This document shows, one piece after another, positions 1-12,243 of a DNA stretch of 64,000 bases. The notes below the pieces were generated by a model. The model ran no database searches and was not told where the DNA came from. It saw only the letters and a list, made by a program, of their open reading frames with translations. The number at the start of each line of letters is the position of its first letter. Within the stretch, counting starts at the first letter, position 1. The stretch spans positions 432,815,877 to 432,879,876 of the forward strand of contig NC_092875.1 in the NCBI RefSeq assembly GCF_028372415.1, written 5' to 3'. The stretch comes from Notamacropus eugenii (Eukaryota; Chordata; Mammalia; Diprotodontia; Macropodidae). A program made the position numbers and the translations under genes.

Positions 1-149
1 GGTAGATTTTCCTAAGTAATTTGTTTTATGGCTTATTAAACACTGGATTCTTGAGGTCCATGATTTCTGATTCTCTCTTGTTTAGTCTGTTCCATTGAAC
101 TGCATCTCTATTTTTAAACTAATATCATAGTGTAAAAATATTATTTATT

Positions 150-505
150 TTTAATATAATTTTTTCTATTTAAATTTTGAGTTCCAAATTCCTTCCCTTT
201 CTCCCATACTCATGAGAAGGCAAGCTATATGATACTAATTATACATGTGGAATCATGCAAAACATGTCCACATTAGCTATATTAAAAAGCCCCAAGAAAA
301 ATAAAATGAGCACATTATCTTTCAATTTGCACTCAGAATTCGTCAGTTCTCTCTCTCTAAGTGAATGACATTTTTTCATCATGAGTCTTTTGGAATTATT
401 TTGGATCATTGTGTTGAGCACAGTAGCAAGTCTTTCACAGGTTTTCATCATTCCACCATTGCAGTTATTTTGTACAATGATCACCTAGTTCTTATCACTT
501 CACTT
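150..505 (-). mobile_element. L1 3'-region fragment
   Basis: Read on the minus strand it matches the segment also seen at 35530-35910: cold pieces such as AACTCAAAATTTAAAT, CATGAAACCT-like motifs and the run around GGAATCATGCAAAACATG. Orientation is antisense to the plus strand. It is truncated at both ends. Confidence 0.6.
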
Positions 506-554
506 TACATCAGTTCCTACATGTTTTTCTGAAATGACCAACCTTGTTCTTTCT

Positions 555-1345
555 TTTTAAAAATTAATTAATTTTTAGTTTTCAATATTTCAACATTCAT
601 TTCCACAAGATTTTCTCCCTATTTCTCTCCTCCCCCACTCCAAGATGGCATGTATTCTGACTACCCCTTCCCCCAGTGTGCCTTCCTTTCTTTTGCCCCC
701 CAATCTTATCCCCTTCCACCTTACTTTCTTGTAGGGCAAGACAGATTTCTATGGCCTATTGCCTGTATATCTTATTTCCCAGTTTCATGTAAAAACAAAT
801 TTTAACATTTGTTTTTAAAATTTTGAGTTCCAAATTCTCTCCATTCTTTCTTCTTCACCCACCCTCATTAAGAAGGTGAGCAATTCAACACAGGTTATAC
901 ATGTGTAGTTATGCAAAACACTTCCATAATAGTCATGTTGTGAAAGACTAACTATATTACCCTCAACTTATCCTGCCCCCTATTTATTCTATATTCTCCT
1001 TTGACCCTGTCCCTTTTCAAAAGTGTTTGCTTCTGGCTACCCCTTCCCTAATCTGCCCTCTCTTCTATCATCACCTCCCCCTTCCCTTTCCCCTTACTTT
1101 CCTGTAGGGTAAGATATCCAATTGAATATGTATGTTATTCCCTCCTTGAGAAAAACCTGATGAGAGTGAGGTTCACTCATTCCCTCTCACCTCCCACCTC
1201 TTCCCCTCTATTAAGAAAGCTTTTTCTTGCCACTTTTATGTGAGATAATTTATTCTGTTCTATCTCTCTATTTCTCCTCCCAATACATTCTTCTTTCACC
1301 CTTTAATTTTATTTTTTTGATATCATCTCTTCATATTCAATTCAC
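555..1345 (-). mobile_element. L1 3' ends, two adjacent antisense pieces
   Basis: 555-790 carries TTAATTTTTAGTTTTCAA and the C/T-rich region that mark the 3' end of marsupial L1 (other copies at 8280-8380 and 56017-56200). 795-1345 is a second tail type, reading TTTAAAATTTTGAGTTCCAAATTC then CCCTCATTAAGAAGG. This second tail follows directly the ORF1 copy at 1560-2570. Confidence 0.65.
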
Positions 1346-1356
1346 CCTGTGCCATC

Positions 1357-1359
1357 TAC

Positions 1360-1424
<65 letters not shown>

Positions 1425-1500
1425 ATCTCTCTCTCTCTCTATCTATCCATCCATCCATCCATCCATCTATCTATCTACCTATCTGTCTGTCTGTCTATAT
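1357..1500. repeat. TATC/TCTA and CCAT microsatellite
   Basis: About 17 copies of TATC, then TC, then CCAT and TGTC tracts. Open frames reading YLSI repeats here are artefacts of the tetranucleotide repeat. Confidence 0.98.
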
Positions 1501-1559
1501 TTCCTCCAACTACCCTAATACTACGTTACAAATAACATCTTTCCATGTAGGGATGTAAA

Positions 1560-2570
1560 CAATTCAACTTTAATAAGTTCCCTTATGATTTCTCTTTCTT
1601 GTTTACCTTTTCATGCTTCTCTTGATTCTTGTATTTGAAAGTCAAAATTTCTATTCAGCTCTGTTCTTTTTATCAATAATGCTTGGAGGCCCCTATTTCG
1701 TTGAATGTCCATTTTCCCCCCTGAAATATTATACTCACTTTTGCTGGGGAGATGATTTTTGGTTTCAATTCTAGCTGCGCTGACCTCCAGAACATCATAT
1801 TCCAAGTTCTTTGATCCCTTAATGTAGAAACAGCTAGATCTTGTGTTTTCCATATTGTATTTCCACAATACTCAAATTGTTTCTTTCTGGCTGCTTGCAA
1901 TACCTTCTCCTCAACCTGGAAACTCTGGAATTTGGCTACAATATTCCTAGGAGTTTTTCTTTGGGATCTCTTTCAGGAGGTGATTGGTGGATTCCTTGAA
2001 TATTTCTTTTACCCTCTGGCTATAGAATATCAGGGCAGTTTTCCTTGATAATTTCTTGAAAGATGATGTCTAGGTTCTTTTTATGATCATGGTTGTCAGA
2101 TAGTCCAATAATTTTTATATTATCTCTCCTGGATATATTTTCCAGGTAAATAGTTTTTCCAATGAGATATTTCACATTGTCTTCTATTTTTTCATTGTTT
2201 GGGTTGTTTTATAATTTCTTAATTTCTCATAAGGTCATTAACTTCCACTTGCTCCATTCTAATTTTGAAGGAATTATTTTCTTTAGTGAGATTTTGGACC
2301 TCCTTTTCCATTTCTCTAGTTCTGCTTTTTTAAGGCATTCTTCTCCTCATTGTTTTTGGACCTCTTTTGACATTTTGGTTAATCTATTTTTTCAGGTCTC
2401 CTTTAGCAAGCAGTTGACTCATTTTTTCATGATTTTCTTGTATCATTCTCATTCCTCTCCCCAATTTTTCCTCTACTTCCTTTACTTGATTTTCAAAATC
2501 CTTTTTGAGCTCTTACATGTCCTGAGGCCAATTTCTATTTTCTTGGAGGCTTTGATCTCTTTGGAATACA
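1560..2570 (-). mobile_element. L1 (or HAL1-like) ORF1 remnant
   Basis: Minus-strand frames show the ORF1p C-terminal RNA-binding domain: ARKKQFEYCGNTIW, DLAVSTLRDQRTWNM and IISPAKVSIIFQGGKWTF, followed by the frame-shifted RTELNRNFDFQ. The upstream part is a Lys/Glu-rich coiled-coil with stops. ORF1 is followed by an L1-type 3' tail (795-1345) with no ORF2 between, as in HAL1 half-L1 elements. Confidence 0.8.
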
Positions 2571-2574
2571 GACC

Positions 2575-2935
2575 TAGGAAAGGTATTGCTGGGTCAGAAG
2601 TTATGCACAGTTTTATAGATCTTTGGGAATAGTTCCAAATTGTTCTCCAGAATGGTTGGACCAATTCACTCACTACTCCATCAGCAGTTGCCCTCATCTC
2701 CTGAAGCATTTTTCATTTCTAATAGGTATAAAGTGCTACCTCAGAGTTGTTTTTAATTCTCTTCTCTCTAATAATAGTGATTTAAAACATCTTTTCATAT
2801 TACTATAGAAAGCTTTGATTTCTCCTTCTGAAAACTGCCTATTTATGTCCTTTGATCATTTATCAATTGGCAAATGTCTCTTATTTTTATAAATTTGACT
2901 CAGTATGTATTTGAGAAACATGGACTTTACCAGAG
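2575..2935 (-). mobile_element. L1 ORF2 C-terminal/3' fragment
   Basis: Contains the antisense form of a segment also at 36130-36700 (CAGAATGGTTGGACCAATTC, CTCAGAGTTGTTTTTAATTC, CCTTTGATCATTTATCAATT). It abuts the ORF1 remnant on one side and an endonuclease fragment on the other. Confidence 0.7.
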
Positions 2936-2939
2936 AAAT

Positions 2940-4975
2940 TTGCTGTAAAAATTTTTGATATTATTTCATTGCCTGTGTTACCTTTTAGCATAATGCATTT
3001 TCCCTGATGAACTCTCTTAATTAAATCTGTTTTTGTTTCTGCTTTGTCTGAGATGGTGATTGTTACTCCTGCCTTTTTTACTTCAGTTGAAACATTTTAG
3101 ATTCTGCTCCAACCCTTCATTTTAACTCTTTGTGTTTTTGTTTTTCAGGTAGGTCTCTTGTAAACAAAATGTTGCTAAATTCTAGGTTCTAATCTATTCT
3201 GCTATCTACTTCAGTTTTATGGGTGAGTTCATTCTATTCACATTCATGGTAATGATTACTATCTGTACATTTCTCCTTATCCCATTTTCTTCTGTTTCTC
3301 TCTGTCTCTCTTGCTTTCTCTCCTGTTTCTCCTCAAAAGTCTATTTTGCTTCTAACTACTGCCTCCCTTGATCCGACCTCTGATTTATCAACCCTTTTTC
3401 TGTTATCCCCTCCCTCTCCTATTTTTCTATTGGGTAAATCACATTTCTATACATAACTGAATGTGTACATATGTTTTCCCTTTTGAACTAACTCTGATTA
3501 GAGTGAGGTTCCATTTGCCCACCAACCTCCTCATTTTCCTTTCCCTTGTAAAAGCCCTTCCTCATATACATCTTTTATATGAGAACATTTTCCTCTTTCT
3601 ACTTCTCCCTTCTCCCAGTGGATCCCTCCTTTTTTTCAGATCACTCCAATATAATCAACTAACACCCATGCACTCTATGTAAATTCCTTTTACCTGCACA
3701 AATAATAATAAATTTCTTAGGAATTATATGTGTCATATTCTCATGTAAGAACATAAACAGTTTAACTTTATTGATTTCCTTCTGTCTCTTCCATCTTTAC
3801 TTTTTTTGTGTTTTTTTTGAGTGTTTTGTTTGAACATCAAAATTCTATTCAGCTCTGGTCTTTTCATTAGGAATTCTTGAAATTCTACTATTCCATTAAT
3901 ATCCATTTCCCCCTGAAGGATTACATTTACTTTTGATAAGTAGGGTATTTTGCATTGCAATTCTAACTCATTTGTCTTCTAGTATATTATATTCCAATAT
4001 TTGAACTGTTTCTTTCTGGCTGCTTAAAGTATTTTTTTGTTGACTCAGGAGCTCTGGAATTTGACCATAATATTTCTGGGAATATTTGTTTGAGGATCTC
4101 TTCCAAGAGATGATTGGTAGATTCTTTCAATTTTTATTTTACCATCTGGATCTAAGATATCAGGCCAATTTTCCCTGATCATTTCTTGAAATATGATGCC
4201 TAGGATCTTTTTTAATTATGGCTCTCAGGTAGTTAAAAAATTTTAACCCATCTCTCTTCAATATATTTTCAGTTATTTTTCCAATGAGATATTTCACATT
4301 TTGTTCTATTTTTTATTCTTTTGACTTTGTTTTATTTTTTCCTGATGCCTCATGGATCCATTAGTTTCTACTTGTGCAATTCTAAGTTTTAAGGAATTAT
4401 TTTCTTCAATGAGTTTTTGTGCCTCTTTCACCATTAGTTCAATATTGTTATTAAGATGCTATTTTCTTTAATATTTTTGTGTCAATTTTACCAAGGTATT
4501 AATTCTTTTTAAAAATACTTTTCTTGCATTACTTTCATTAATTTTCTCAATGTTCCCTCTATCACTCATCTCTTTCTTTAACTGTTCCAGGAATTCTTGT
4601 TGGATTTAGGTCCAATTAGCATTTTTCTTTGAGGCTTTTTTTGGGGGGTGGGGGTAGGTTTAGCTGTTTTCATATAGTTGTCTTCTTCTGAATTTGTATA
4701 CTGGTCTTCCTTCCCACTGTAGCCTTTTATGGTTAAGTTATTTTTTGTTGTTGTTGTTTGCCCATTTTTCCAACCTTTATCTTGCCCTTGAACTTTATGA
4801 TAAAGTTGAGCTATGCTCCCCTGGGGATCAGGAGGCACTGTCCCAAACTTCAAACTTTTTTTTTTTGTGCTGTGGTTTAAGAGCTAGTTCTGGGAGTTTG
4901 CAAGTTTTTGTTGCTTCCAAAGTGGTGTGATTTTAGGAGAGGTATTGCTCTCTTGGTCTATGCTCTGGTCTTTAC
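2940..4975 (-). mobile_element. 5' half of an L1: ORF1 and ORF2 endonuclease start
   Basis: Minus strand, high to low: a leader and Lys-rich N-terminus (4860-4970), ORF1 coiled coil, and the ORF1p C-terminal motif IPYLSKVNVILQGEMDIN with FLMKRPELNRILMF near 3800-3950. After a linker comes the ORF2 endonuclease start with LQETYLKN and KKAGVTITISDKAE (about 3060-3170). The frame has several stops and shifts. It ends abruptly at 2940 against another L1 piece. Confidence 0.75.
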
Positions 4976-6350
4976 CCACATTGCCTGAGAGCCATGATAA
5001 AAACAAAAAAGCCTTGATATCAGAATGGGATTTTCCTTTCTATTGTTGCCTCTTGAATTTTGTTATTACTGTTCAGGAAAACTATTGATTTCGAGGGTTT
5101 ATTTTGTAGCCTGAAATCTCAATTAATATCTTTGCTGATTCCACAGAATTTTCTAAGTAAACTATCACATCATCAGCAAATAGAAATATTTCCCCCTCTT
5201 TTGTATGTCTTTATGTTTTTAATATCTTTTGTTTTCTAGAACTTTATCAAACAATAGGGAGAATGTACATTTTTGATTTACTCCTATACTTATGGGGAAA
5301 GTGGCATGTGAGGTTTGCTTTTGATTTAGATAGATAATTTTTTATGATATTAAAAAAGGACAATCTCTGCCTATACTTTGTAAAAATTCCACCTACCCCC
5401 CACAAATGAGTGTACTCATCAAAAGTTTTTTGTGTGTCTATTGAGATAATCATGTGATTTTGGTTTTTAATATGATTAATTATGTTTATTGTTTTCCTAA
5501 TATTGAATCACCCTTTCATCCCTGGTATAACTTCAACTCAGTCATGATGAATGATTTCTTGGGTAAATTGCCATAGTTTGACAGGATTTTTAAATTTTTT
5601 GAATTATTTAAATTTTTGAATCAATTTTCATTAATTTCATTAATTGTCTAGAGATGTTCTGTGTTTTATCCTCCCCTGACTTATATAGCAAGGCAATATT
5701 TTTCTCAAAAAGAATCTAGTAAGTTTCTCAATTTTTGAGAATAATTAATGTAGTATTGATTATAATTGTTCTTTACAAGTTTGATAGAATTCTCCTGTTA
5801 ATCTGAAAGGACCAGGATTTTTTCTTTGTAATTCCTTTATAACTGCTTCTGCTTCTTTTCCTGAGACTGGATCATTTGAGATCTCCATTTGGTTGTCTGT
5901 CATTTCATGTATTTTAAAGATATTCCTCTATTTCTTTTATGTTATTAATTTTGTTAACATACAACTATGCATAACAGATTCTAATAATTTTCTTGGTTTC
6001 TTTTGGCTTTGTTGTGATTTCACCTTGTTCATTTTTAATTTTGTTTACTTGATTTTTTGCCCTCATTTTTAATCAGTAGTCCAAAAGATGATCAATTTCA
6101 TTAGTTTTTTCAAGGAGCTAGTTTTCAGTTTTACTTGTCATTTCTGGAACTCCTTTGGGTTTCCAATTTATTTTTCCAACTTATGGAATCTCCTCTTTTG
6201 TCTTTATTTTAGGTTTGTTTGTTGACCTCCTAATTTTTAAAATGCATATTCAGTTCATTAATCTTCTCTTTTTTGTTTTCCTAATGTATACTTTTAAAAT
6301 ATATGATTTTCCCCTAAAGATTATTTTAGCTACACAACAGAAATTTTGAC
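4976..6350 (-). mobile_element. L1 ORF2 reverse-transcriptase remnant
   Basis: Minus-strand reading gives NPGPFRLTGEFYQT near 5770-5850 (the SPGPDGF.AEFY motif) and ADDVIVYLENSVES near 5130-5180 (the FADD catalytic box), followed by ILIEISGYKIN. Many stops interrupt it. It lies upstream of an ORF1 copy, so it belongs to a different insertion from 2940-4975. Confidence 0.8.
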
Positions 6351-6777
6351 ATGTTGCTTCATCACTATTTTCTTTCATATAGTTTATTTGATTGTTTCTG
6401 TGATTTGTTCTTTGACCCATTCATTACTTAACTTTTCACTTTTATATCTTCATTTGGGATATGTAATCTGAACTGATGACTGTTTTTATTACATTATAGA
6501 TGATAAAGAATGTGTTCACTCCTCCTGACTTTTTGCATTTCTTTGTAATAGCTTTGTCATAATACATGAACAGTTTTTGTAAAAGTTCCATGTAAGACTG
6601 AGAAATATTTATTTTTGAAAGCTGCCATTTAGAAAATGCCTAAGTCTTTTGGCTTTAGTTTATCCAACTATTTATTCAATTCCATATTTTTCATTTTTGT
6701 AAAATAATTTTAATTGTTTAAATAAGAGAGGTGCATTCAAATATTATTTTAATAAATTCATTATGTAATGTGAAAAT

Positions 6778-7190
6778 CAGAGAGAGACCTTAGAGATGAT
6801 CTAATTCACTTCATAAATAAGCAAACTGAAACTTACAGAAGGCAAGGGATTTGCCCAAGATCTATCAACTATTTAAAAGTAGAATCAGGACTAGAATCCA
6901 GGTCTTTGAATTCTCAGGGAAATGCCGTTTCCCTCCTGGAAACAGCACAGTGGAATAATTGATGTATTTGGAGTCAGGAAGACCTGAATTCAAGTCACAC
7001 TCTGAGAGTTATTATCTATATGAATATGGATAGTTTATTTAACTTCTGAGTCCCAGTTCCCTCATTTATAAAATGGAGATAATGATGTCTAGAATGCCAG
7101 CCTGAGGGGGTTGTTGTCAAACTTAAATGAGGTAATGGTTGTAAAATGCTTTGCCAGTTTTGAAGAGCTGTATAAATTTAAATTATGTCA
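6778..7190. mobile_element. Two MIR SINEs back to back
   Basis: 6778-6925 is antisense MIR (CAAACTGAAACTTACAG, GGATTTGCCCAAGATC). 6940-7190 is sense MIR (TTGGAGTCAGGAAGACCTG, CTCATTTATAAAATGGAGAT, GGTAATGGTTGTAAAATGC). Confidence 0.75.
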
Positions 7191-7289
7191 TTTTGTAGTG
7201 ACAACTTTGAGCCTCTGTACACATACATACATGTATCTATCTATCCCTATTCCATGTTATCAGAGCTTAAAAAGGCATCTGAAGTCTTT

Positions 7290-7420
7290 TTTTATCACGC
7301 AAAACAGGCCAACATTGTTAAGTGACTTGTGCAAGGTCACATAGGTAGTAAGTGTTCAAGGCAAAATTTGAATCTAGGTCCTCCAACTTTAGTGCCAGTG
7401 CTCTTTTCACTGTATCATGA
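7290..7420 (-). mobile_element. MAR1-type CORE-SINE fragment
   Basis: Antisense copy with GTTAAGTGACTTGTGCAAGG, TCACATAGGTAGTAAGTG, TTTGAATCTAGGTCCTCC and a final CACTGTATCATG. A more degenerate SINE-like piece follows at 7530-7680. Confidence 0.75.
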
Positions 7421-7761
7421 TGAAATATATTTTTCCACAGATACATATAAACATATTTGTGCATAGTTCTGGATCTGTTTCATTGTAGGGAACTCAGTAG
7501 AAAAACTTTTTCCACTGATGCATAGCAGTAACTGCTTGTAACTTATAGTCTTATAGAGTTGCCTGGGACACTGAGAGACGAAGGGATTGCTCATGGGTAC
7601 ATGGCTAGAATAAGTTAGAGCCCCAAGGAAAGTCAGGTATTTGTGATTCTGAACCAAGCACTATCTCTGGTATGCCAGGCTACTCCCTCATTAGTAGCAG
7701 ATTCATGAAGTTATCAATGTTTGGGACACTTCTGTATCTTTAGAAATTGACATCATAAAGG

Positions 7762-7860
7762 ATATATATATATATATATACATATATATGTATGTATACA
7801 CAAATATATGTACATATAGGAAGATTATCTCTCTATTATTTATCTATCATCTATCTATCT
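7762..7860. repeat. TA/TATC microsatellite
   Basis: Runs of TA, TATG and ATCT tetranucleotides flank the L1 and RTE pieces that follow. Confidence 0.9.
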
Positions 7861-7890
7861 TCAGAATCTTCCTAAGACAATTTAAATGGA
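7855..7890 (-). mobile_element. Inverted scrap of RTE LINE
   Basis: On the minus strand this encodes FHLNCLRKILKI and matches GTCTTAGAAAGATTCTGAAGA in the sense RTE copy at 53500-53522 with one difference. The rest of the RTE continues in the plus orientation from 8393, so the piece is inverted relative to it. Confidence 0.5.
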
Positions 7891-7894
7891 AATG

Positions 7895-8390
7895 GTGTAT
7901 TCCTGACATGATGAAGATCATCTGGCAAGATAAGATGCTGGAGGAAAGACTCATATGAACCAATGGTGAGTGGAATGAGCAGAACCAGGAGAACATTGTA
8001 CACAGTAGCAGCCACATTGTGAGATGACTAACTTTCATAGACTTGGCTCTTCTCAGCAATGTAAGGATCTGAGACAACTCCAAAAGATGATGGAAAATGC
8101 TATCCTCATCCAGAGAAAGAACTATGGAGTCTGAATATATATTATTTACTGTTATAACTGTATATACATATAGCCATATATAGCATATAACTAATATGAA
8201 AATATGTTTAATATGAATGTATGTATATATACATATATATGTATGTATATATATATACATATCCTATATCAGATTGCATGCTGTTTTGGGGAGGAGGGAG
8301 AGGTAGGAGGGAGAGAAAATTTAAAACAAAAACCTTTGGAAGCAAATGTTGAAAACTAAAAATTAATTAATAAAAAAAGAAAAAAATATG
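7895..8390 (+). mobile_element. L1 3' end, sense
   Basis: It carries GAGTGGAATGAGCAGAACCA, GGAGAACATTGTACACAG, GACTTGGCTCTTCTCAGC and AAGAACTATGGAGTCTGA, then a TA/TATG microsatellite (8200-8265). The end has a G/A-rich run, GTTGAAAACTAAAAATTAAT and an A-rich tail. It interrupts an RTE element. Confidence 0.8.
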
Positions 8391-8392
8391 AT

Positions 8393-8900
8393 AAGGTGCT
8401 GGACACTGAGGTCCTTTCTTGAACTGAACTACCAAGCCTTCAGGCTCAACTGCAGAGAGCACAACTTTGATGGGCTGGCCATGATGTTCAAATGCTAAAA
8501 TAAAATACATTGGCCTAAAAGACTATTTTATGTAGAACTCACATAAGACAAGTACTCACATAGAGGTCAGAAGAAGTGATACAAGAGCATTCTCAAGGTC
8601 TCTCTGAAGAACTTTGGAAACATTTATGAGATATAGAGGACACTAGCACAGGATCATCCAGCATGGCATGCCTGCATCAAAGAAGGCACTATACTCTGTG
8701 AACAAAACACAACTGCAGTAGTTCGAAAGAAAAATGAGATGTGCAAATTTAGAGACGTCACCACTCTAAAGGTTCATATGGACCTGTGGGAGAGCCTTCC
8801 AAGCTCACATTGGTCTGATCAGCCACGTTTGGACCCTCTGTACCTTGATCCCAACATAGTGATGTCATTTTGGTCTTCTTCCAAAATGAAGAAGCAACCA
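8393..8900 (+). mobile_element. RTE/BovB-like LINE 3' end
   Basis: Translation in shifting frames gives KVLDTEVLS and QRAQL.WAGH motifs typical of the C-terminus of RTE-clade LINEs. Nucleotide similarity to 53520-54050 extends over the whole segment (for example GAAGAAGTGATACAAG, and the end GATGTCATTTTGGTC). The last part resembles the GAACGAAGGACAAC terminus. Confidence 0.75.
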
Positions 8901-9669
8901 GATTGGGTAAAAAACTGTCGGTTTTACTAGTCTTTTCAAAGAAGCAGATTCTAGTTTTATTTACCATTTTAGATGGGTTTTTTTTTTTGGGGGGGGGATG
9001 CAATTTCCTATCATATCCTTTGATCTTGTTTTCAGAATAAACCAAGATATTAGTCTGGAAAGGCCATAGGCATAACCTGATGTAGCAACTTTTTAAAATT
9101 GTTCTTTTTGAGTCCATTTGAGAGAAATGAGGAGGAAAGCAGTTTACCCTTCTTTCATGAATATGCAAGAAGGCAAATGAGTCATGGTCCATGAATTAAA
9201 ACCATTTATTTAACACTAAGTGCAGAATTTACAGCATTCCCATTGAAAGGTAGAAATCAAAATGGAAGAATCTAGCATAAGCAGTGTTGCAGACAAAACA
9301 AGTAAGGTGATGGGAACTTGAGAAATCTGTAAATATTTTAGAAGTTTCAACCCTCAGATTCTTCCAAGAGATCTAGAAATAGGCAAAGCTATTAAAGTGC
9401 CCCCAACATCTCCCTCCTCATGATAATGCATGTTTCACTGCCGCTCTGACATTAGGGAAACTGCTGAATGGGGCACTTTTTTGCCTACTCTATATAACAC
9501 ATCTTAGCATGTCAGACAAGAGTATAGTAGATATTTTAGTTTATTGTATTTGGTTTTTCTTTCTTTTTTTTTTAAAAGATAAAATAGCAAACTTGCTAGC
9601 AAAAGTTTCAGCAAATGGAAAGGGGAAGCTATTTTGATATTAGACATAACTGTTAAATCATTTTTTTCA

Positions 9670-9884
9670 GTCATCCCCTATTTGGGGTGAGATCTCTTGG
9701 CAGAGATAATAGAGTGGTTTGCTGTTTCCTTCCCCAACTTATTTTACAGATAAGGAACTGAGGCAAGCAAGGGTTAAGTGACTTTCCTAGGGTCACACAA
9801 TTAGTAGATGTCTGAGGCTAGATTGCAACTCAGAAAAATGACTTCCTGACTCCAAGTCCAGCACTGTGCCACCTAGCTGCCTCT
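9670..9884 (-). mobile_element. MAR1-type CORE-SINE, nearly full length
   Basis: Antisense copy with GGCAGAGATAATAGAGTGG, TTTACAGATAAGGAACTGAG, GTTAAGTGACTTTCCTAGGG, TCACACAATTAGTAG, and the end CTGTGCCACCTAGCTGCC. Confidence 0.85.
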
Positions 9885-9889
9885 ATTGG

Positions 9890-10325
9890 ACATAAAAGGA
9901 CATCGCGAAGACCTTCAGAAAAATAGTTTCTTTCTCATGAGCCTTTTGATGATAAAATATTATGATGGCATGGGATTTTGATGGAAAGTCAGTGTGGATA
10001 GGGTCTGGTTCTATATAACTATGTATATTTGGGGAATCAAAATGAGAACATGACTGGTAGGCGTTATGCTTCTGTGGATTTCTACTCAATGGAAGGATAG
10101 TTTTCTGAAAGGTAGTGGTATGAGCTCCATCTCTTGAGACACTCAACCCTAAACTTGACAAAGGCCCACAATATATATGGTAGAGAATAATTGCAAACAA
10201 GCCTCTATTTCTCTGTGGCTTTGTTGTTCTCTTTGCTAATGGGAAAAACAAAACAAAATACAATAAACCAAAGTATCTGCTCATATTTCTGTTCCCTCCT
10301 GATTGAAGAAAATATATATATATGC

Positions 10326-10362
<37 letters not shown>

Positions 10363-12160
10363 TACACACATTAAAACAGAGTTGTGGAAAACTCTTTCCT
10401 TTCCCTTCATTTGCTTCTCCTCCTTTCCCCATTCTAATTACCACCAAGCAGCCAATAGATTGAAAGATATAAGGAAGTTATGAAGATCTTCCAAATTATG
10501 AATTTAAAAATATTTGCCTGGTCAAAAAAAGAGCATCTGGGAATACATCTCATAGGGAAGAAGTCTCAGATGAAACAGTTTCTTGTATTCCTCTCCTATC
10601 CAGAAATGTTTCTGAGTCTGAGAATACAGTTAACTGAAGGTAGAGACCCTGAAGATTTATTTAAAATTTTATTGGTTGGTAATTTTTGTGTAAAAGCCCA
10701 TCGATGAATGAAAGAATTCTCAGTCCTATATTGATAAATCCTAATTTATCAGGAGAGAAAGTTGGGACAGGAAGGGTGAATGAAATTGATTTATCTTTCT
10801 ATAGTCAATAAACATATATTTTAGGAATGGCCAATGATTTTTTTTGTAAAAGAAGATAATTGGATGTTGTCAGAATCTAAGTACCTGGGCTAATGAAGGT
10901 ACCATGTAATCAGATATTTGTGAAGGAAAACTGAATGGTTCTTGACTGTGGTCAGAAATAAGATTTAGTAATTAGACACTTGATTTCAAAGGGGAGACAA
11001 ACTAACAAACACTAAGACATAAACAACACTGAATTGTTTGATATCCTTTTACTATGTTTCAGGAACTTCAATTGGCAGATTAGCATCTAACCTCTCTTGT
11101 GACCATGATTGCTATCTCAGTATCAATGACATTTCCCAAACTTTGCTAGTCTGGGCTGGATCAGTGGAATTTACTGTGACATTTTAGGAAAGCTGAAATT
11201 CTACTAAAGCCTTGCCTTAAAGAATGGGCCAGCTAGGGGTATGATGACCAAAGCAATGACAAAGGCTTTTCAAATCCATCTTTCAATCAGGATGGGTGAA
11301 AAACAAAAAGAACAGGACTCAAACTTCACAACTAAGCAAAGAATAAGTTTTCAGTGGGCTGGAGACATTTGAGAAGGGATTTTAAAAAATAATGATAATA
11401 AATAGATCAGACATGTCAGTGGCCAAATATTTCCTCTCAAAGACCAATCAGTCTAAATTTAGAAAACCCAGACTCTAGAACCCAAAGGAGTACTTATTTT
11501 GCCTCTTCTTGTGTTTTGCATGGAAAAAAGGACTTTTGAGCCCAGGAAAACTAAATGTTGAGGCTATATGTGCTTTGTCACTTTGATAGGTACATCCCAA
11601 GTCTTTGTACCTAGGGTAGTGCCAAAAGAAAGGTCAGCAGTGTAGTGTGTCATTTGCCCATGAGGGTAAAACAGTAAGATATAGAAGGGCAGTGTGTTTC
11701 CCCATTCCTCCTCTTGTCTTTTTCAGTCCAGAAAGATGGGATTGTCTAAATCCCCCTTCCCCCAAACCTCCCATCTCTATGGCTTATCAAGAAATGTTGA
11801 ACCAATCCTCTCTGTGTTCTCCAAATAGTATTCTTCTTTTTTTCCTCTTAAGTTATAATTAGAGTAGTTGAAGGAAACTACCAGGATGCTTGAGAATTGG
11901 GAGGAGTTGGTGGCTTTGTCTGTACTCCAGCTTATTGATGGCAGGAATGCTACTCATCCTCTCAAGGGACCTGAACCTTCTGCAGCATATAATCATATTG
12001 GAGGTGAGGAGAAAAGATACTTAGTCTTTTAGAAAAAGAAGTCTCCAGTAAAGGCAGCTTTCATATACCACTTCCCCCTACCCCCCCTACCAAATTATTT
12101 GAAGAATTTGGTTGTTAGTAAGAGCCCAACTAGGAAAATAACTGCAATGCTAGTACCTTC
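9890..12160. other. Downstream flank of ONECUT2, no gene seen
   Basis: No coding frame, RNA gene or recognisable interspersed repeat was found apart from a TA/CA microsatellite at 10312-10364. Three AATAAA signals on the minus strand (9545-9540 just outside; 10661-10656 and 10673-10668 inside) leave open that a longest ONECUT2 isoform extends here. Confidence 0.5.
10312..10364. repeat. TA/CA microsatellite
   Basis: Alternating TA run passing into CA repeats. Short open frames over it are artefacts. Confidence 0.97.
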
Positions 12161-12180
12161 CCTCTGTTGATTAGATCTTA

Positions 12181-12186
12181 TTTATT
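12181..12186 (-). terminator. Candidate distal poly(A) signal (AATAAA)
   Basis: AATAAA on the minus strand in the context CATAATAAATAAG, followed by moderately GU-rich sequence. A perfect 18-bp stem (12244-12295) lies about 60 nt upstream in the transcript. Cleavage here would give a 3' UTR of about 13.5 kb, close to the human length I recall. Confidence 0.4.
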
Positions 12187-12243
12187 ATGTAACTATATCT
12201 TAATTATTTATAAACCAGATGCATAACTACATACATATGTATG

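Noticed and set aside
1227..1558. Open frames with YLSI repeats
   Set aside because: Translations of a TATC microsatellite, open in several frames because the repeat lacks stops.
1673..1900. A host gene encoding an L1 ORF1-like protein
   Set aside because: It has frame breaks, lies in a larger L1 pile and has no intact ORF; a transposon remnant.
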